Positions 45,950-57,359 of a stretch of 64,000 bases of DNA are shown here, piece after piece; position 1 is the stretch's first letter, and each line of letters begins with the position of its first letter. The DNA is taken from positions 1,674,001 through 1,738,000 of the forward strand of contig JAOVFP010000008.1 of NCBI GenBank assembly GCA_025738555.1, in the 5' to 3' direction. The position numbers were made by a program, and so were the translations under genes. The stretch is from Cyathus striatus (taxonomy: Eukaryota > Basidiomycota > Agaricomycetes > Agaricales > Nidulariaceae). The notes beneath the pieces are model-generated. The model had not been told where the DNA came from. It searched no databases and saw only the letters and a program-made list of their open reading frames with translations.

Positions 45950-47455
45950 ATGGCAATGACGCTCACCGAAGACATTCACGACTTTTTCTCCGTCCAAATA
46001 ACACAAGTAATGGCAGGCGCAATCCGTCTCTACGGATCCTTCAGCCGCCCCAGAAAATCCCTCTTCGAACGACTCCCCAACGAAATCCTGTCCCACATTT
46101 TCCTAATCGCCTGCGAGAGCTCTTCAGGGGAAGAGTCTGATCCTGTCACTCTATCTCATGTGTGCAGGCGATGGAGACATGTTGCATTGTCCACTGGCAA
46201 GATATGGACGCGCATTGTCCTTACATACCCTTGCTCGCCCTCTCAGCTCTCTCGCGCTCTAGCCTTCCTCGACAGGTCCCGCCAGTCCCCTTTGGACGTT
46301 CTGATCGACTTTCGTGATCCTGACTGGGACTGGGAGGAAGACGAATACCAACCCGAATGGACGGAACTCGAGTTCATCTTACGCAGTCTGCTAGCTCACG
46401 TCCACCGCTGGAGGCGATTCGAACTCCTCAACGATACCTGGTCTCCTATCTACCACTTCCTGCGGTCCACAGCCAAAGATATCAAATCCGCCCCTATGCT
46501 AGAATCCGTCTCCCTATCACGGTGCAATGCCTATTTCGCAAGTAAAGGGGAGACATTCCAGCCCTCTTCCCTTCGAAGCCCACAGGCCCTATTTGGCTCA
46601 GCCAAATTACCTAACCTGACCAGCGTCTCCCTCATAGGTGTACACGTCGACTGGTCCTCTTCTTCCCTCACCAATCTCTCAGAATTAGAACTCAAATACC
46701 ACGCAAGTGACGTTATGCCCTCTTTTGCCCAATTTAAAAATATCCTAGCACGCTGTCCGAACCTCTGCCGTCTGGCAATTATCGGCTGGGGACCTGTTCT
46801 CCCCAACGCCACCATCACCTCAAGTATGAACAGCAATCCCTCACCCACTCCACTGGAATCCACAACGACAACCATCCACCTCCCTTCCGTCAAAACCCTC
46901 TCATTCGGATATATCGATACCGAATACGCACAAGGCCTCTTATCCCTCCTCCAATTCCCATCCCTGGACGAAATGATGCTAGAGGACATCTCATACACGG
47001 TTAATCCCGAACACACCAGATTGGATTCCTCCCCCATATTAGCGTTCCTCGCAGATAGCAGCTCAATTCCGTTAAGGAATCTACGTCTCCTATCACTCAT
47101 TGGTATCCGCTCCTCCCGCGCTTCCCTGCTGACGTTCTATCAGTCCTGCGAGAACGTGGTACGGTTATCGGTACAGCACACTTGTGACGATGCCGTACTT
47201 GCACTTGCTCCAACCATCTCCTGTCCTGATTCGGAATTAGATGGTGATATCCTACCAGAGCTCCAGGAGCTCTATTTCGAGGATATGGACGTTTACGACA
47301 TTACTTATGCACTCAAGGCTAGAGCCGACGAGTCTTCCATCAAGCCTCTAGCCAAGTTATCCTTGGATTTTGTACGACGTGATACCCCTTCTCCACCATA
47401 CATCTTGGACCAACTTAGTCAGTTTTCTGAGAAAACCTTCATCTTTTCGGATTGA
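45950..47455 (+). CDS. F-box protein with leucine-rich C-terminus
   Basis: A single uninterrupted reading frame of 501 residues. The F-box spans about residues 38-90: LFERLPNEILSHIFLIACES, then LSHVCRRWRHVALSTGKIWTRI. The remaining part has irregular leucine-rich segments (LPNLTSVSLIGVHV, LSELELKYH, LPSVKTLSFGYIDT, LRLLSLIG, LPELQELYFEDMDV), as in the expanded 'F-box-like domain' family of agaricomycetes. It would act as a substrate adaptor in an SCF ubiquitin ligase through Skp1, with the LRRs selecting targets; the target is unknown. The coding region is GC-richer than its flanks. The first ATG is chosen; a second Met follows two codons later. A TATA box lies 145 bp upstream. Confidence 0.85.
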   Translation: MAMTLTEDIHDFFSVQITQVMAGAIRLYGSFSRPRKSLFERLPNEILSHIFLIACESSSGEESDPVTLSHVCRRWRHVALSTGKIWTRIVLTYPCSPSQLSRALAFLDRSRQSPLDVLIDFRDPDWDWEEDEYQPEWTELEFILRSLLAHVHRWRRFELLNDTWSPIYHFLRSTAKDIKSAPMLESVSLSRCNAYFASKGETFQPSSLRSPQALFGSAKLPNLTSVSLIGVHVDWSSSSLTNLSELELKYHASDVMPSFAQFKNILARCPNLCRLAIIGWGPVLPNATITSSMNSNPSPTPLESTTTTIHLPSVKTLSFGYIDTEYAQGLLSLLQFPSLDEMMLEDISYTVNPEHTRLDSSPILAFLADSSSIPLRNLRLLSLIGIRSSRASLLTFYQSCENVVRLSVQHTCDDAVLALAPTISCPDSELDGDILPELQELYFEDMDVYDITYALKARADESSIKPLAKLSLDFVRRDTPSPPYILDQLSQFSEKTFIFSD

Positions 47456-48180
47456 TTCCCTCTTCTATGTCACATCTGATTTATGCATCCATTCGGTAAT
47501 CTGAACATTGTATCATAGGCACCCTCCTCTCATATGTACTTCTATCATTTTCGCATTAGCATGGGCATCTGATCCGCATTTCGTAGAATCCTGTATTTGT
47601 ACACCTACTAATCCTTCGATTCGAATTCTTGATACATGATAACCTTTGAAATACTTATATTGGACATTTGTAGGCGCAATCTTATCATGTACCTATCACC
47701 ACGTTTTATCACCCATACGAACATGTAAACTAAAGAAGACAGAAGACGCCTACAGCAATACATAACGACCACCCGGAGTCAAGTTCAAAATTCCATTGTT
47801 CTCTCGTTTTGGATGTTGTGTGGGGGTTCTCCGATCAGCGACGAGTTGGACTTGTATGGTGAAGAATGTCCCCAATATAGAGAGATTGCGTGATGAGGCG
47901 AGAGAATTGCTATTAGGGATACTAGGTTGGGGACTGGAAGTCTGCGAGAGTGAGAGAGGAGATTTGAGACTGTGTGGGTGAGGAAGGGAAGTACTTGAGA
48001 TGAATTAGAGCGGTGTTCTGTTCTATTCCATTATTAATAGGCTAGGCCCGCGCTCGACGCTGAAAGAGCTGATGTAGAGTCATTTACCATACGACATGAG
48101 CAACTACAGCAGCATATGATATGATAAATGAAAGCGGTGACTTGTAACTCGTTCTGTAATTAGGTCCTGGAAGACAACCT
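47456..48180. other. 3' flank of the F-box gene, no gene
   Basis: Short open frames only, no supported feature. Confidence 0.35.
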
Positions 48181-48540
48181 GATTTCATCATTTACGACAC
48201 AACGTACATTTCCAAACTAAGGATTCTGAGTGCACTTACCACGAAGCCCCTGATCCACTTCACACAGTTTAGACATTTGACTCATAGATGGTGGGAGTTA
48301 TCTCACTTGATCGCACGAAGTGAACTACTGATAAGATTACTTCGGACTTTCGTGTGTGCTTCTTCATGATTATTAAACATTTAATGAGATTAAGGCGGTC
48401 CTCTGTAGTTCCTCTGTGCTTCTTCGAGGGTTATTAAACTAATAGACGGATTGGGATTAGTGGTACGCAGTTGTAATTACTTAATGAAATTCTGGAAGCA
48501 CTGGGTTTTGCTAGATCATCTTCAGAAGTGCCTGTGAGCG
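48180..48540 (-). pseudogene. relic of a metacaspase 3' end
   Basis: This stretch aligns with the last exons and introns of the metacaspase gene (about 53050-53290). Shared blocks include TTTAGACATTTGACTCATAG (about 48269) against TTAAGACATCTGACACATAG, then CTGATAAGATTACTTCGG against CTGATAAGATTGATTCGG, and GGCGGTCCTCTGT in both. Coding potential is lost. It suggests a segmental duplication of which only the gene end survives recognisably. Confidence 0.5.
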
Positions 48541-51507
48541 CCTGCCGTCTTTTTCATATTTGCATTGTGGCCAGTGTATAGTAATGGGGATACTCCATGG
48601 GCGCTTGAGACTGGTAAATGTTATCACTGTTAGTATATTTCGAATAGCACGTCATTGCTGTAGAAAAGCCGGAGTTGATGATAACTTTACTTGAACAAAG
48701 ATGTAAATTATTTGTAAATAGTATAGTGATAGTCGTAAAATGGGCTTCATATATCATAGTAGTTGACTTTATGTACATCATCTAGCTTCAACGGCAGATC
48801 TTAATTTATTGCCCCCGAACACATTATTCTAAAAGATACAGATAATTTGTTATCTAGAGAAAGTGAACAAAATCTCGGATGAGAAGGTGTACAAGAACAG
48901 GGATATCGTCAACGTGTAGGAGTAAGGGCTCGAAGAAGTATATATTTCACTCGTAAAGGTAGGTTGAATTATCTCACTCCGGCGATCGCACAAAACGGTT
49001 CAATGTAAGATTATGCAATAAGATGGTTTCTTGTTTTACTCTGTGTGTATCTCAAGTGTATTTAGGGCTCCAAAGCCTACAAGATATCTTAAATTCAGGT
49101 CTAGATAGTAATGGTGAGACACTTTAGTGGAACTTCGCTCATCATCTCTCCTGGTTTGCTCGTGGTACTCCGTCGTCATTGGTCGTCGGTCATATCGGCG
49201 TTATTCTCCTTAACTACTACGGCTGGCCAAAAGTTGGCTACAGTCTATACGAGTGTACGGCTCGACAACATAAGAGGATTGCTTTGACACAGTAAAAATT
49301 AAAAATGACCAACTACATCCGACTTCGCTCTTATTGCATCTCCAAATATATATGTAAGATCTGCTACGAAGTTATATTAGTTTCAGAGAACTCATGAATT
49401 ATATTATCAAGCTGCGATTCAAACATACATAATACCGTTCCCGAGTGACGAGACTACGTCAATTTTTATATGTTATATTAACATACGTCCGATAAGTCCA
49501 AAAAAATCAATAAGTCTAGACAATTTTCGTCATAATTTGATTCAGAAAGTCCGAAAGAATATTGCTAGTGGAGAATTTACTGGGAAGCGCTACTTCAAAG
49601 CAATTGCGCTGATCAGTATATGTTATTCAAATAGAAACTAAGGTAAATCGTGCCTCATATAAGCCTAGTAAACCTGTATTCAGTGATATTTATTGCATTG
49701 AAATTGTGAGATCCAAGTAGCTCGCGATACAGGTATTTTACACTCAGCAATGGCAGTATTGAATACCAGTCAACAGCTATCGTAGCTTTAACCAATGTTT
49801 ATGAAGGTGATCCTTCTAACCTTAACTGTTCTGCTCTCTACTACTGAGCAGTTAAAATCTTAGTCATGGTGTATAGCTTTTAAAAATCAACACAGGTGAG
49901 ATCTTGAGAGGGACCTGGTAGGGTGAATACGGCAGAAGGGTGTTCCTACACTCCTAAGTAGTTGAATATAATGACAGAAAGAAATATGAAAACACTAGTC
50001 AGGACTCAGAACCTTGCAACGATCGTATCTGGTGCTGTTAAAAGCAGTGAAGTTTCTACTTCGTTGCGTTTCACAAGGACTTCAACAGCGCTTAACATTA
50101 CGCTCCATTTAGCGCTGAGAATCTACTAAAGTTTTCGCTGGGACTTCACTCAAACTTTAACTTTACCGTTACGTACTGTACTGCACTGCTCGAGATCGTT
50201 CTGGAATCTGCGGACTGCGGCCCGGGTTAAGCGCTAAAGCGCTTAACTATTAAGATAGAGCTTACTAAGTTACCTTGCTTGGCAAGGTCTTTCGCCCGCG
50301 ATAATTGAGGGCCATTTTCATATTGCGTGACGTTATGCGTGATATGTTACGTTGGTTTCGTAATTGGCTCGTGACCGGTGTCTGTTAATGCGCGTCGCTA
50401 CTTTCTCCTGCACCCGTCTGAGACTTGCGTTTAACGGTCTGTGTGATTCTATTTATTATAGGTGGGTGTTCAAATTTGATTGGTGATTGGATTATTTTAT
50501 GACTACTATATGACATGACAACTCTGACAGGTACTATTTTTAATAACTTGTCGAACTTGTATTGTTTGATAGTAAGTTTGTCATGTATTCCACCATGCCC
50601 TTGTTTGCGAGGCAAGCTGTTCAAGTCGATCATCCTCGGCAAAAAGTTCTGCATCGTGCCTGCATATGAATATTGCATTATCGAAGTCTGTCAGCAGCCG
50701 AATAGACGAGCGACCACTGCTTCTGGATAATGCGACGTACAGATTGAAGAGATTGAAGCCTGTACATGGTGGTGTTGCTATGTCAACTACGACAATTAGG
50801 GGAGTTCAAAGTTGATCAAATCGTAGCGCCAAGACCTGTTACCATATCGTGTGAACAGCTTATCGTAACTTCCAATTTTGACACCCCCAGTTTTGCCAGC
50901 TTCACAATGATATGCGCTGCCATCTAGATATGTCGGGGATCGAATTACACTGATGCCATTTTTGTCCATCAGCAATTCATGCTGTACTTACATATATTTC
51001 TTTTATAATTAAGGGTAACTTAACTGCACAAACCACGAACTTATGAGGGATAGTAAAAGTTTTATAACCACAGGTTAACTTTGAGGCCTCGAAACAGACT
51101 GTAGTATACTATCAGTGCCTTCTAAGCATGTACTCAAGTAGCTCACTTGCATGTCTGCTGAGTCAAATTGCAGGTTAAGATAGGCATGCATATGTAACTT
51201 AAGAGCTAATGCAAAAACCACCATCAGTGGCGGATATTTATACGGAGCTTGACCGATTCCTGCACCGACTGGCCGCAATATGTTAAAGATCCGACAGATT
51301 TGCCGAGCGCTCCAAAAGCGCGCGTGATGATATGAGCTCAAAGCAACAGTTTTGATGTACATTGGTATCGTGGGAAGTCGTTCACGTAGCGCCATCAGCT
51401 CGTATCGTACCGTGTAACGTCAACTTTGAACACCCCTATTGGGAATTGTTCTGGTAATCGGTAAACATGTATGCAGCTGTGATTGGAAATTGTCTGCATT
51501 TCACTGT
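48541..51507. other. AT-rich intergenic stretch
   Basis: No gene supported. Notable only for a small palindrome, GCGCTAAAGCGC (about 50231), and several AGCGCTTAA motifs near 50090-50250 that recur at 60735-60750. Open frames at 50385-50730 overlap on both strands and resemble no family I know. Confidence 0.35.
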
Positions 51508-52158
51508 TCACCGTTGTATTTTTCTGTTCAACTTGACATCTACCTTGAATGTTTGCACTAGGGGCTTGACAGGTATAACTGAATCTTCCAGTTCTTGCAA
51601 TTTACCAGCCCGGGTTTGTGAGAGCTTAACAAGAATATAAGCTGGAGGGTGCTGAAGTTCAATCACCATACCACTGTTTACGATAACTTTGTCAGTGTCC
51701 AAAATGATATCCACCACCTCTCCCTGTGCTCTGTTAGTGATGTCTAAATCAGTTTCCACATTCTGTGTCACCATAAAATTCATGCCAATTGCCAATTGGA
51801 CTGAAACTGGTAAGCCGTTATGTCTTCCTTTCCCTTTCCCATAATCATGCATGGCGACAGCGTAATCTGCTTCGATGCCTAGTTTTTCCCCATCAATAGT
51901 GTCCTCTGCTAGGCATATGAAAAGTTGTTGCCTATTTTGTATGTAATGCTTCTGAATTGCTGCCATGTTCCATTCAATGTGAACTCCGTGTCGAACTGGG
52001 GTTACCAAACAGGCTTCATTCCATGGGGCAACACTGAAATCAACTGGAGTATTCATTCTCTCAGTTACTAAAAGTTGTCATAGCATATCCAAATCCCTTT
52101 CCTCCACTAATCCAACTTGTAATCGCCGGAGAAATTGATGCCAATCAGGATCAGTTAC
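51508..52158 (-). pseudogene. fragment of Helitron/PIF1-like helicase
   Basis: The minus-strand frame reads TDPDWHQFLRRLQVGLVEE, an in-frame TGA (52078-52080, again a likely CGA change), then VTPVRHGVHIEWN, LFICLAEDT, GLPVSVQLAIGMNFMVTQN, ETDLDITNRAQGEVVDIILD and PPAYILVKLSQTRAGKL. This is the C-terminal part of PIF1-family helicases common in basidiomycete Helitrons and related elements. The Walker A and B parts and any Rep domain are absent, so this is a truncated relic. No Helitron end (TC...CTRR) was located. Confidence 0.75.
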
Positions 52159-52956
52159 TCACTTGTTCACGGAGCAGAATGACAATTGTGAAATTTTCGT
52201 ATATTGATCTCCGCATCTGAAGTTCTTGATCCTCGCTAATTCTGTGTGGATAGAACAATGCATCGTGTTTCGATCCAATAACGGGGTGCTGTGGGTCGTC
52301 TCGCCATTTATGAGCAACGCTACAAATCCTTTACAACAAAACCACCAGTACCACCACCCGACAAAAATTAGACACCCACACAACAATCAATGGCTTATCT
52401 CACCTTCAACTTTAAATGTAACTCTCGATTCAAATATAATTATGTACATTATTTAATACCGATGTATTTGTATCATTATGTATCACTTGCGATTGATTAT
52501 TTCCCAAGCAAGGTTCTTGCCGACGCAGGCGGCGATTCCCGAGTACTATACTCTAAGATAATAATCTAATATAACCCTTGGGCTCAACCAAAAGAAAGCC
52601 TTTTACAACTAATTGTTCGCATGTTTACATACAGCAATCTAATATCTGTCAATATTCCGGATCTTAATATTTCAATACACATCCAATATCATGACTATGT
52701 ATGCTTCTATCAGAAACAACGCTATGACTTGGATGATCAGCGCTTCAAGCTGAGTCCAGAGACATGCTAACATCATGTACGCGTATCAAGCAACGTTTTG
52801 GAGAAGCAGAGGTATATTACATGATAAAATACATTATAAGGATATGAAAGACATCAAGAAATCCTCCAGCATTGAGACAGTGAAATGTTAGTTTGATACA
52901 GATCGTGAGTGCCCGACGAAGTACAATACGATAAAATACGATAAAACTTCATAAGG
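52159..52956. other. intergenic, 3' of metacaspase gene
   Basis: AT-rich sequence without a supported gene; the ORF-like stretch at 52159-52456 is open on both strands and uninformative. Confidence 0.35.
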
Positions 52957-55378
52957 CTAGATAATAAACTGAAGAGAAGTATCCTGTTCCACAATTAGAT
53001 CGACATCTGCCACCGGAAGACATGATTGATATAAATCACTTACAATGGGATGCGAACTTCCTAACTGAGGCTTCTGGCTGTACTTTGCGTACAGGATTCG
53101 TCTACAATTCACACATTAAGACATCTGACACATAGACGCTGAGAGTTCTCTCACCTGACGGCCTGCAGTAAATCCTGATAAGATTGATTCGGGCGGTCCT
53201 CTGTGCATCGTTAGAGAATTAATCATATTTAATCGCATTAAGGCTTACTCAGTGCTTTAATGAACGCCTGCAAGCAAGGCTTTAGATAATCGCCAGAAAT
53301 ACGGACGAATCTACACTCACATGGCTCATCGCTCCTACTGCTACTCCATCGGCAAAGGTATCAGCGCTTGTCTGGCCGTCTTTGCATCCTGACCAAGATA
53401 TCTAAATTCGGAAGTGTGAGAGAACTGCGCGGATAAGTAGGGCACGTATATTGAGGATGACTCACCACATCCGCACCCGTCTCTTTTGCTCTCCGGGAAC
53501 GATCACTGACGTGACGTCCTTTCAGACGCCCATGTGACGAGTACTTCGGATCGTTCAGCTTTAGAAAGGGGGAACGGAAATAGGACCCGAGATGACTTAC
53601 GATATAGGGTAGATCTGCGAGGAGATCAGGTCTATTTCATTCAGACAGGAGAGAGAGGAATAAGGCTTACCCAAAACAGTTCCGGAGTGGCAAGACTAAC
53701 GAAACTCTGTAAGATGATGCATTTCACAACTAATCGATACCTACATCAAATAGGGCCTAAGAGAATGAATCAGTCACTGCAGATGAACACTGGCGAAAGA
53801 AAAATTTACCGTAAGACGACAACCTCTGGTTAATGGCTTGACCTATTTGAAATTCGTCAACGCTGTTATTTCAAACAACCCAAATGCAAAGAATACGCAC
53901 CATGATGTCGTGCATTGTCTTTTAAATATAGCATTAGCAAATACATAGAAGGACAAAGTGACAAATGTCTTACATCATCTACAATATGACCGTTCGTCTT
54001 GAAATCTTGCGGATAAATGACTGTCCAGAACGCTCAGCATAAACTAGTACTAGAAATTATCGATGATTTACTTTACCTTCGTCGAAACCATCGACTTCGT
54101 CACCATCTTGGTCTTGAACTTGACCACCATGTCCCGAATCTAGTAACGGATCATCAATTTCGAAACGTCGACGTTTTAAGATTTACTCACAGTGGAAAAA
54201 TAACGAATCATTGGTCCTCGCACTACGGACCAACCAACGCATAGCATCTAGTATGTTCTTCTTCGTAGGAAATTGCCTTGGATTGGTACTGTCGTCCGTA
54301 AGCAGTACAATGTCTCCCGATTTGAACCCTTGGTATTCTGGGCGCTAGCTTAACTTTCCTGAACGAGACAAAAGTGCAAGTGGACACACGTACTGATTAA
54401 GAATTCACGGACATATTTGGCGTCGTTGATACACCCGCGAAGTTCATTGGCCTGTCCGAGGTAATTGATGCCGATCTAAATCCACAGGACGTTAATGGGA
54501 AAAAGTGAAAAAAGAACAAAGAGTGGACCTACGCAAAGAGCCTTCTTCCGGCCTGTGCATTTTGAGTACTGGAAAGTGGGGTCAAGTCCTGATGGTTTCG
54601 CATTCAGAGTTTGTGGTTGGGATGAATAGCTGTGTGAAGGTTGAATAGAGACTGGACTTGGGAATGAGGGATATTGCGAATTATTGTGTATGTGTGTAGT
54701 AGTCTGGATTGGGGGTTGATGAACTGTCATAGGAGGACCGTAACTGTTTGAGTGACCGACGGATCCGGGCATGACTACAGCAGGAGTGCTACTATGTTTG
54801 CGATGCCGCCGGTATTTGTGAGATGACTGATGCGCGTAGTTGTAGACGTGAATTATTTGAGTAGTTGGTTGAGGTTGCGGTGGTTGTATGCCGGGAGACA
54901 TAGGGAAGTTTATGGGACTATTCTGAGACTGAGATCGCGCTCTGTGAATAATCTAGACATTACTTACGGCTGAGATGTTCTGATTGACCAGCAATTGTCC
55001 TGGTTAGGAGTTTACGCTATACGCGCTGATGTCAAGTTGAACTCACAAAGGAGGCGAAAGGTATCCCGGATAAGAGCTAGTTTGATAACCATAGGATTCG
55101 GAAGCACCGATTTGTTGTCTTGTGCATCTGTAATCAGCAACAGGGGTATTTTGAAATTATCAGATACTGGCTCACGGGACAGGCATCCTGACGAAAAACC
55201 ATTGTCCATGAGCGAATGTAAGATAGTAGGGCATGAAGACCCACGATGGACTAGGCATTGGAACCTGCTGTTGGTATTCTGGTGGTTTACTATGGCTATG
55301 ATGGTGGTGGTGCCTATGTTCTTGACTCTGTTGAGGAGTCTGTCCACCTGGATCTCCGCCACCAAAATCCCACATCAT
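52957..55378 (-). CDS. type I metacaspase
   Basis: Minus-strand gene with at least ten exons, stop TAG at 52957-52959. The likely start is ATG 55376-55378 (MMWDFGGGDPGGQ). The prodomain is His-, Gln-, Pro- and Ser-rich (HRHHHHHSHSKPPEY; PPQPQPTT...), as in yeast Mca1-like proteins; its first two or three splice junctions are unresolved. The p20 part reads [29 protein letters not shown], then the catalytic His in YSGHGGQ (codon 54129-54131), DQDGDEVDGFDE, and catalytic Cys in ALFDSCHSGTVL (53690-53692). The p10 part reads ISWSGCKDGQTSADTFADGV...GAMSHAFI, PNQSYQDLLQAV, KYSQKPQLGSSHPID. A 14-nt exon encodes DLPYI. It is a Ca2+-dependent Arg/Lys-specific cysteine protease linked to stress responses and cell death. 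The key residues are intact, so it is probably functional. Confidence 0.85.
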
Positions 55379-55483
55379 CTTGAACGGCTGTTTGGAATGA
55401 GGAGAGGAAGGGTACTTTGTCGTGATGGGGGGGAAGTAAGACGGACAGAACGAATGTAGCGCTGGAACTTGATTCGTGGTAGC

Positions 55484-55491
55484 TTTATAAA
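55484..55491 (-). promoter_or_regulatory. TATA box of metacaspase gene
   Basis: TTTATAAA on the minus strand (read CCCTTTATAAAGCTACC), about 106 bp before the proposed start codon. Supported by position and consensus only. Confidence 0.45.
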
Positions 55492-56127
55492 GGGAAAGAC
55501 GGAAGACAAGGCGTGAACGCCGGAACCTGAGTCGCCTCCTTTAGGTCGGAGTCTATAATTGGCCGATCCTGCCGCCATACCGCAACCCTTGACTTCACAG
55601 CCACGCCGACTTTTACCTTGGCATGGAAATTATGATCCGCCGGCGCATATGTCGGCATTACCATTTTTGTCCAGTTTGGTGCAATCGGTTCGAGATCAAT
55701 CAGGAATGTTGCTGTAGGTTGCTGTACGAACAATGAAAGGTCAGTTTTTCACTTGCTTTTATGACCGCAACTCCCCGCTCGTGATTCTCCGCTTCTATAG
55801 TACTAGTAAAAAGTTTGCAGCAAGGCATTGAGACGGCACAGACATCAAACATTGACGAGCACAAGTGCGTTGGTGACTCGGAGCATATACTAAAATCTCG
55901 AGGGGGTATTGTATCTTATGTTTTAGTCGCGCCACATATTTTACATAAAAGAAGCTTTGATTCTTGATACCAAACGAAATGAGTCAGACAAAAGCGTGAC
56001 TGCAGGCCCAAATAGGACTTACTAGCGACTTTCAGAAACAAGGGCGCCACACTGCATAAACATATAAGAATGCGAAAGCTTGGTGACCTTCTTTCATTCT
56101 CAATTCCTTCCCCCCCAAATATTCAAC
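55492..56127. other. intergenic, divergent upstream region
   Basis: Lies between the metacaspase gene and the first kinase-like gene. A minus-strand open frame at 55485-55733 overlaps the metacaspase promoter and matches no known family; it is not called. Confidence 0.35.
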
Positions 56128-57359
56128 ATGACTAACAACCTCCCAGTCACATTATTTGATGTAAGTGATTTATGATCTGAGCTATTCGCTTTGCACGATA
56201 CACTGACTCTCTTACTTTCAATCGTTGATAGGACCGCCATAATCTAATGCAATATTGTCCTGAAGAGCTCAAACTAGAATATACAAGCATTCAACATATA
56301 CACCACCATGATAATAAAGATTTCTCAATTTCTGAATTGATAGAAGGTAAACGAGAGGGTAAAGTCGTCATTATTAAGACATGGCGTCCAGTCTCCTCCG
56401 CAGGACTTGCGAACAGTGGTCCTGGAAGGTCATTCATAGAGGCACGTGGTATTAATTCACGATCTATTTTGTACACCAAAGCAACTATTACAGAGCCTTT
56501 CAGCAGGACTAACGAATTGGATGAAGGTCAGTCATCACCAAAATGTTGCGGACACCGTTGGAGTTGTAGATAAATTTTCGGTACTACCGGCTCTGGTGAT
56601 GGTCAAGTATGAGAATGGAAACATTCTTGACTATCTTAAAATGTATCCAAGCAACTGCATTGCTACACACCTGGTAAGTATAACGCAGTCATGTTGTGGC
56701 GCATTGCTAACTTACATCTCAAGCTTTGTGGTGCATCCAGAGCGCTACATTTCATGCACATTCAAACACCTCCTATCATTCATGGGCGATTTAAAGCAGT
56801 AAGTTATCTCTCAACCGAAGCAACAAAAAATATAAAATGACTATTTTATAGAGCAATATCTTGATAGACGACGCCGGAGAACCATGCTTAACGGACATCG
56901 GCCTAGAACAGGTTTGGAATTTAAGTGGATATCAAACTTTGGATCGAAAGGAAGATTCTGAGGATTACAGGTGGCGGAGTCCTCAAGCGCTACGCAATAG
57001 TGTTTTATCTACTGCAGACGACGTGTATAGGTTTGGAATGACTATGCTCGAGGTGAGACGCCACTTCCTTTCTTGGCTAAATTCAACTGATTTTAATCGT
57101 ATTTTGTATTGCACATTGACAGGTATACACAGGAAAGGTTCCACATGCTGATATTAAAGGACCTATGGCTTTGGCAGTTGATGCTTTAAGTGGGAAGTAC
57201 CCAGAACTGCCTCGCAAAGATCATTATCCCGATGTATTTATACCGGACGAAATATGGGGGCTGATGGAACGATGCTGGGAGTACGAACCTGCTCATAGGC
57301 CTCTTATGCAAGATGTTATGACTGGGTTGGAAATTTTAGCTAACCAATATATGGTATAG
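56128..57359 (+). CDS. TKL-like pseudokinase A
   Basis: Exons about 56128-56160, 56232-56445, 56494-56673, 56724-56798, 56852-57052, 57123-57359. Landmarks: SISELIEGKREGKVVIIKTW (VAIK-type Lys kept), VMVKYENGNILDYL (hinge), LCGASRALHFMH, catalytic loop IIHGRFKASNILID where HRD is HGR, the Mg-binding motif as DIG, SPQ instead of APE, and a C-lobe ending ERCWEYEPAHRPLMQ. The catalytic Asp is missing, so phosphotransfer is unlikely; a scaffold or regulatory role is inferred. The exon 2-3 join does not keep the frame with a GT donor: the expected phase-0 donor after IEA reads GCA-C-GTGGTA, as if one base were inserted. The gene may be damaged or the donor mis-assigned. No transmembrane or extra domain is seen. 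Confidence 0.7.

Noticed and set aside
55485..55733. 82-residue minus-strand frame upstream of metacaspase
   Set aside because: Overlaps the probable TATA box and leader, and has no recognised domain; not enough support.
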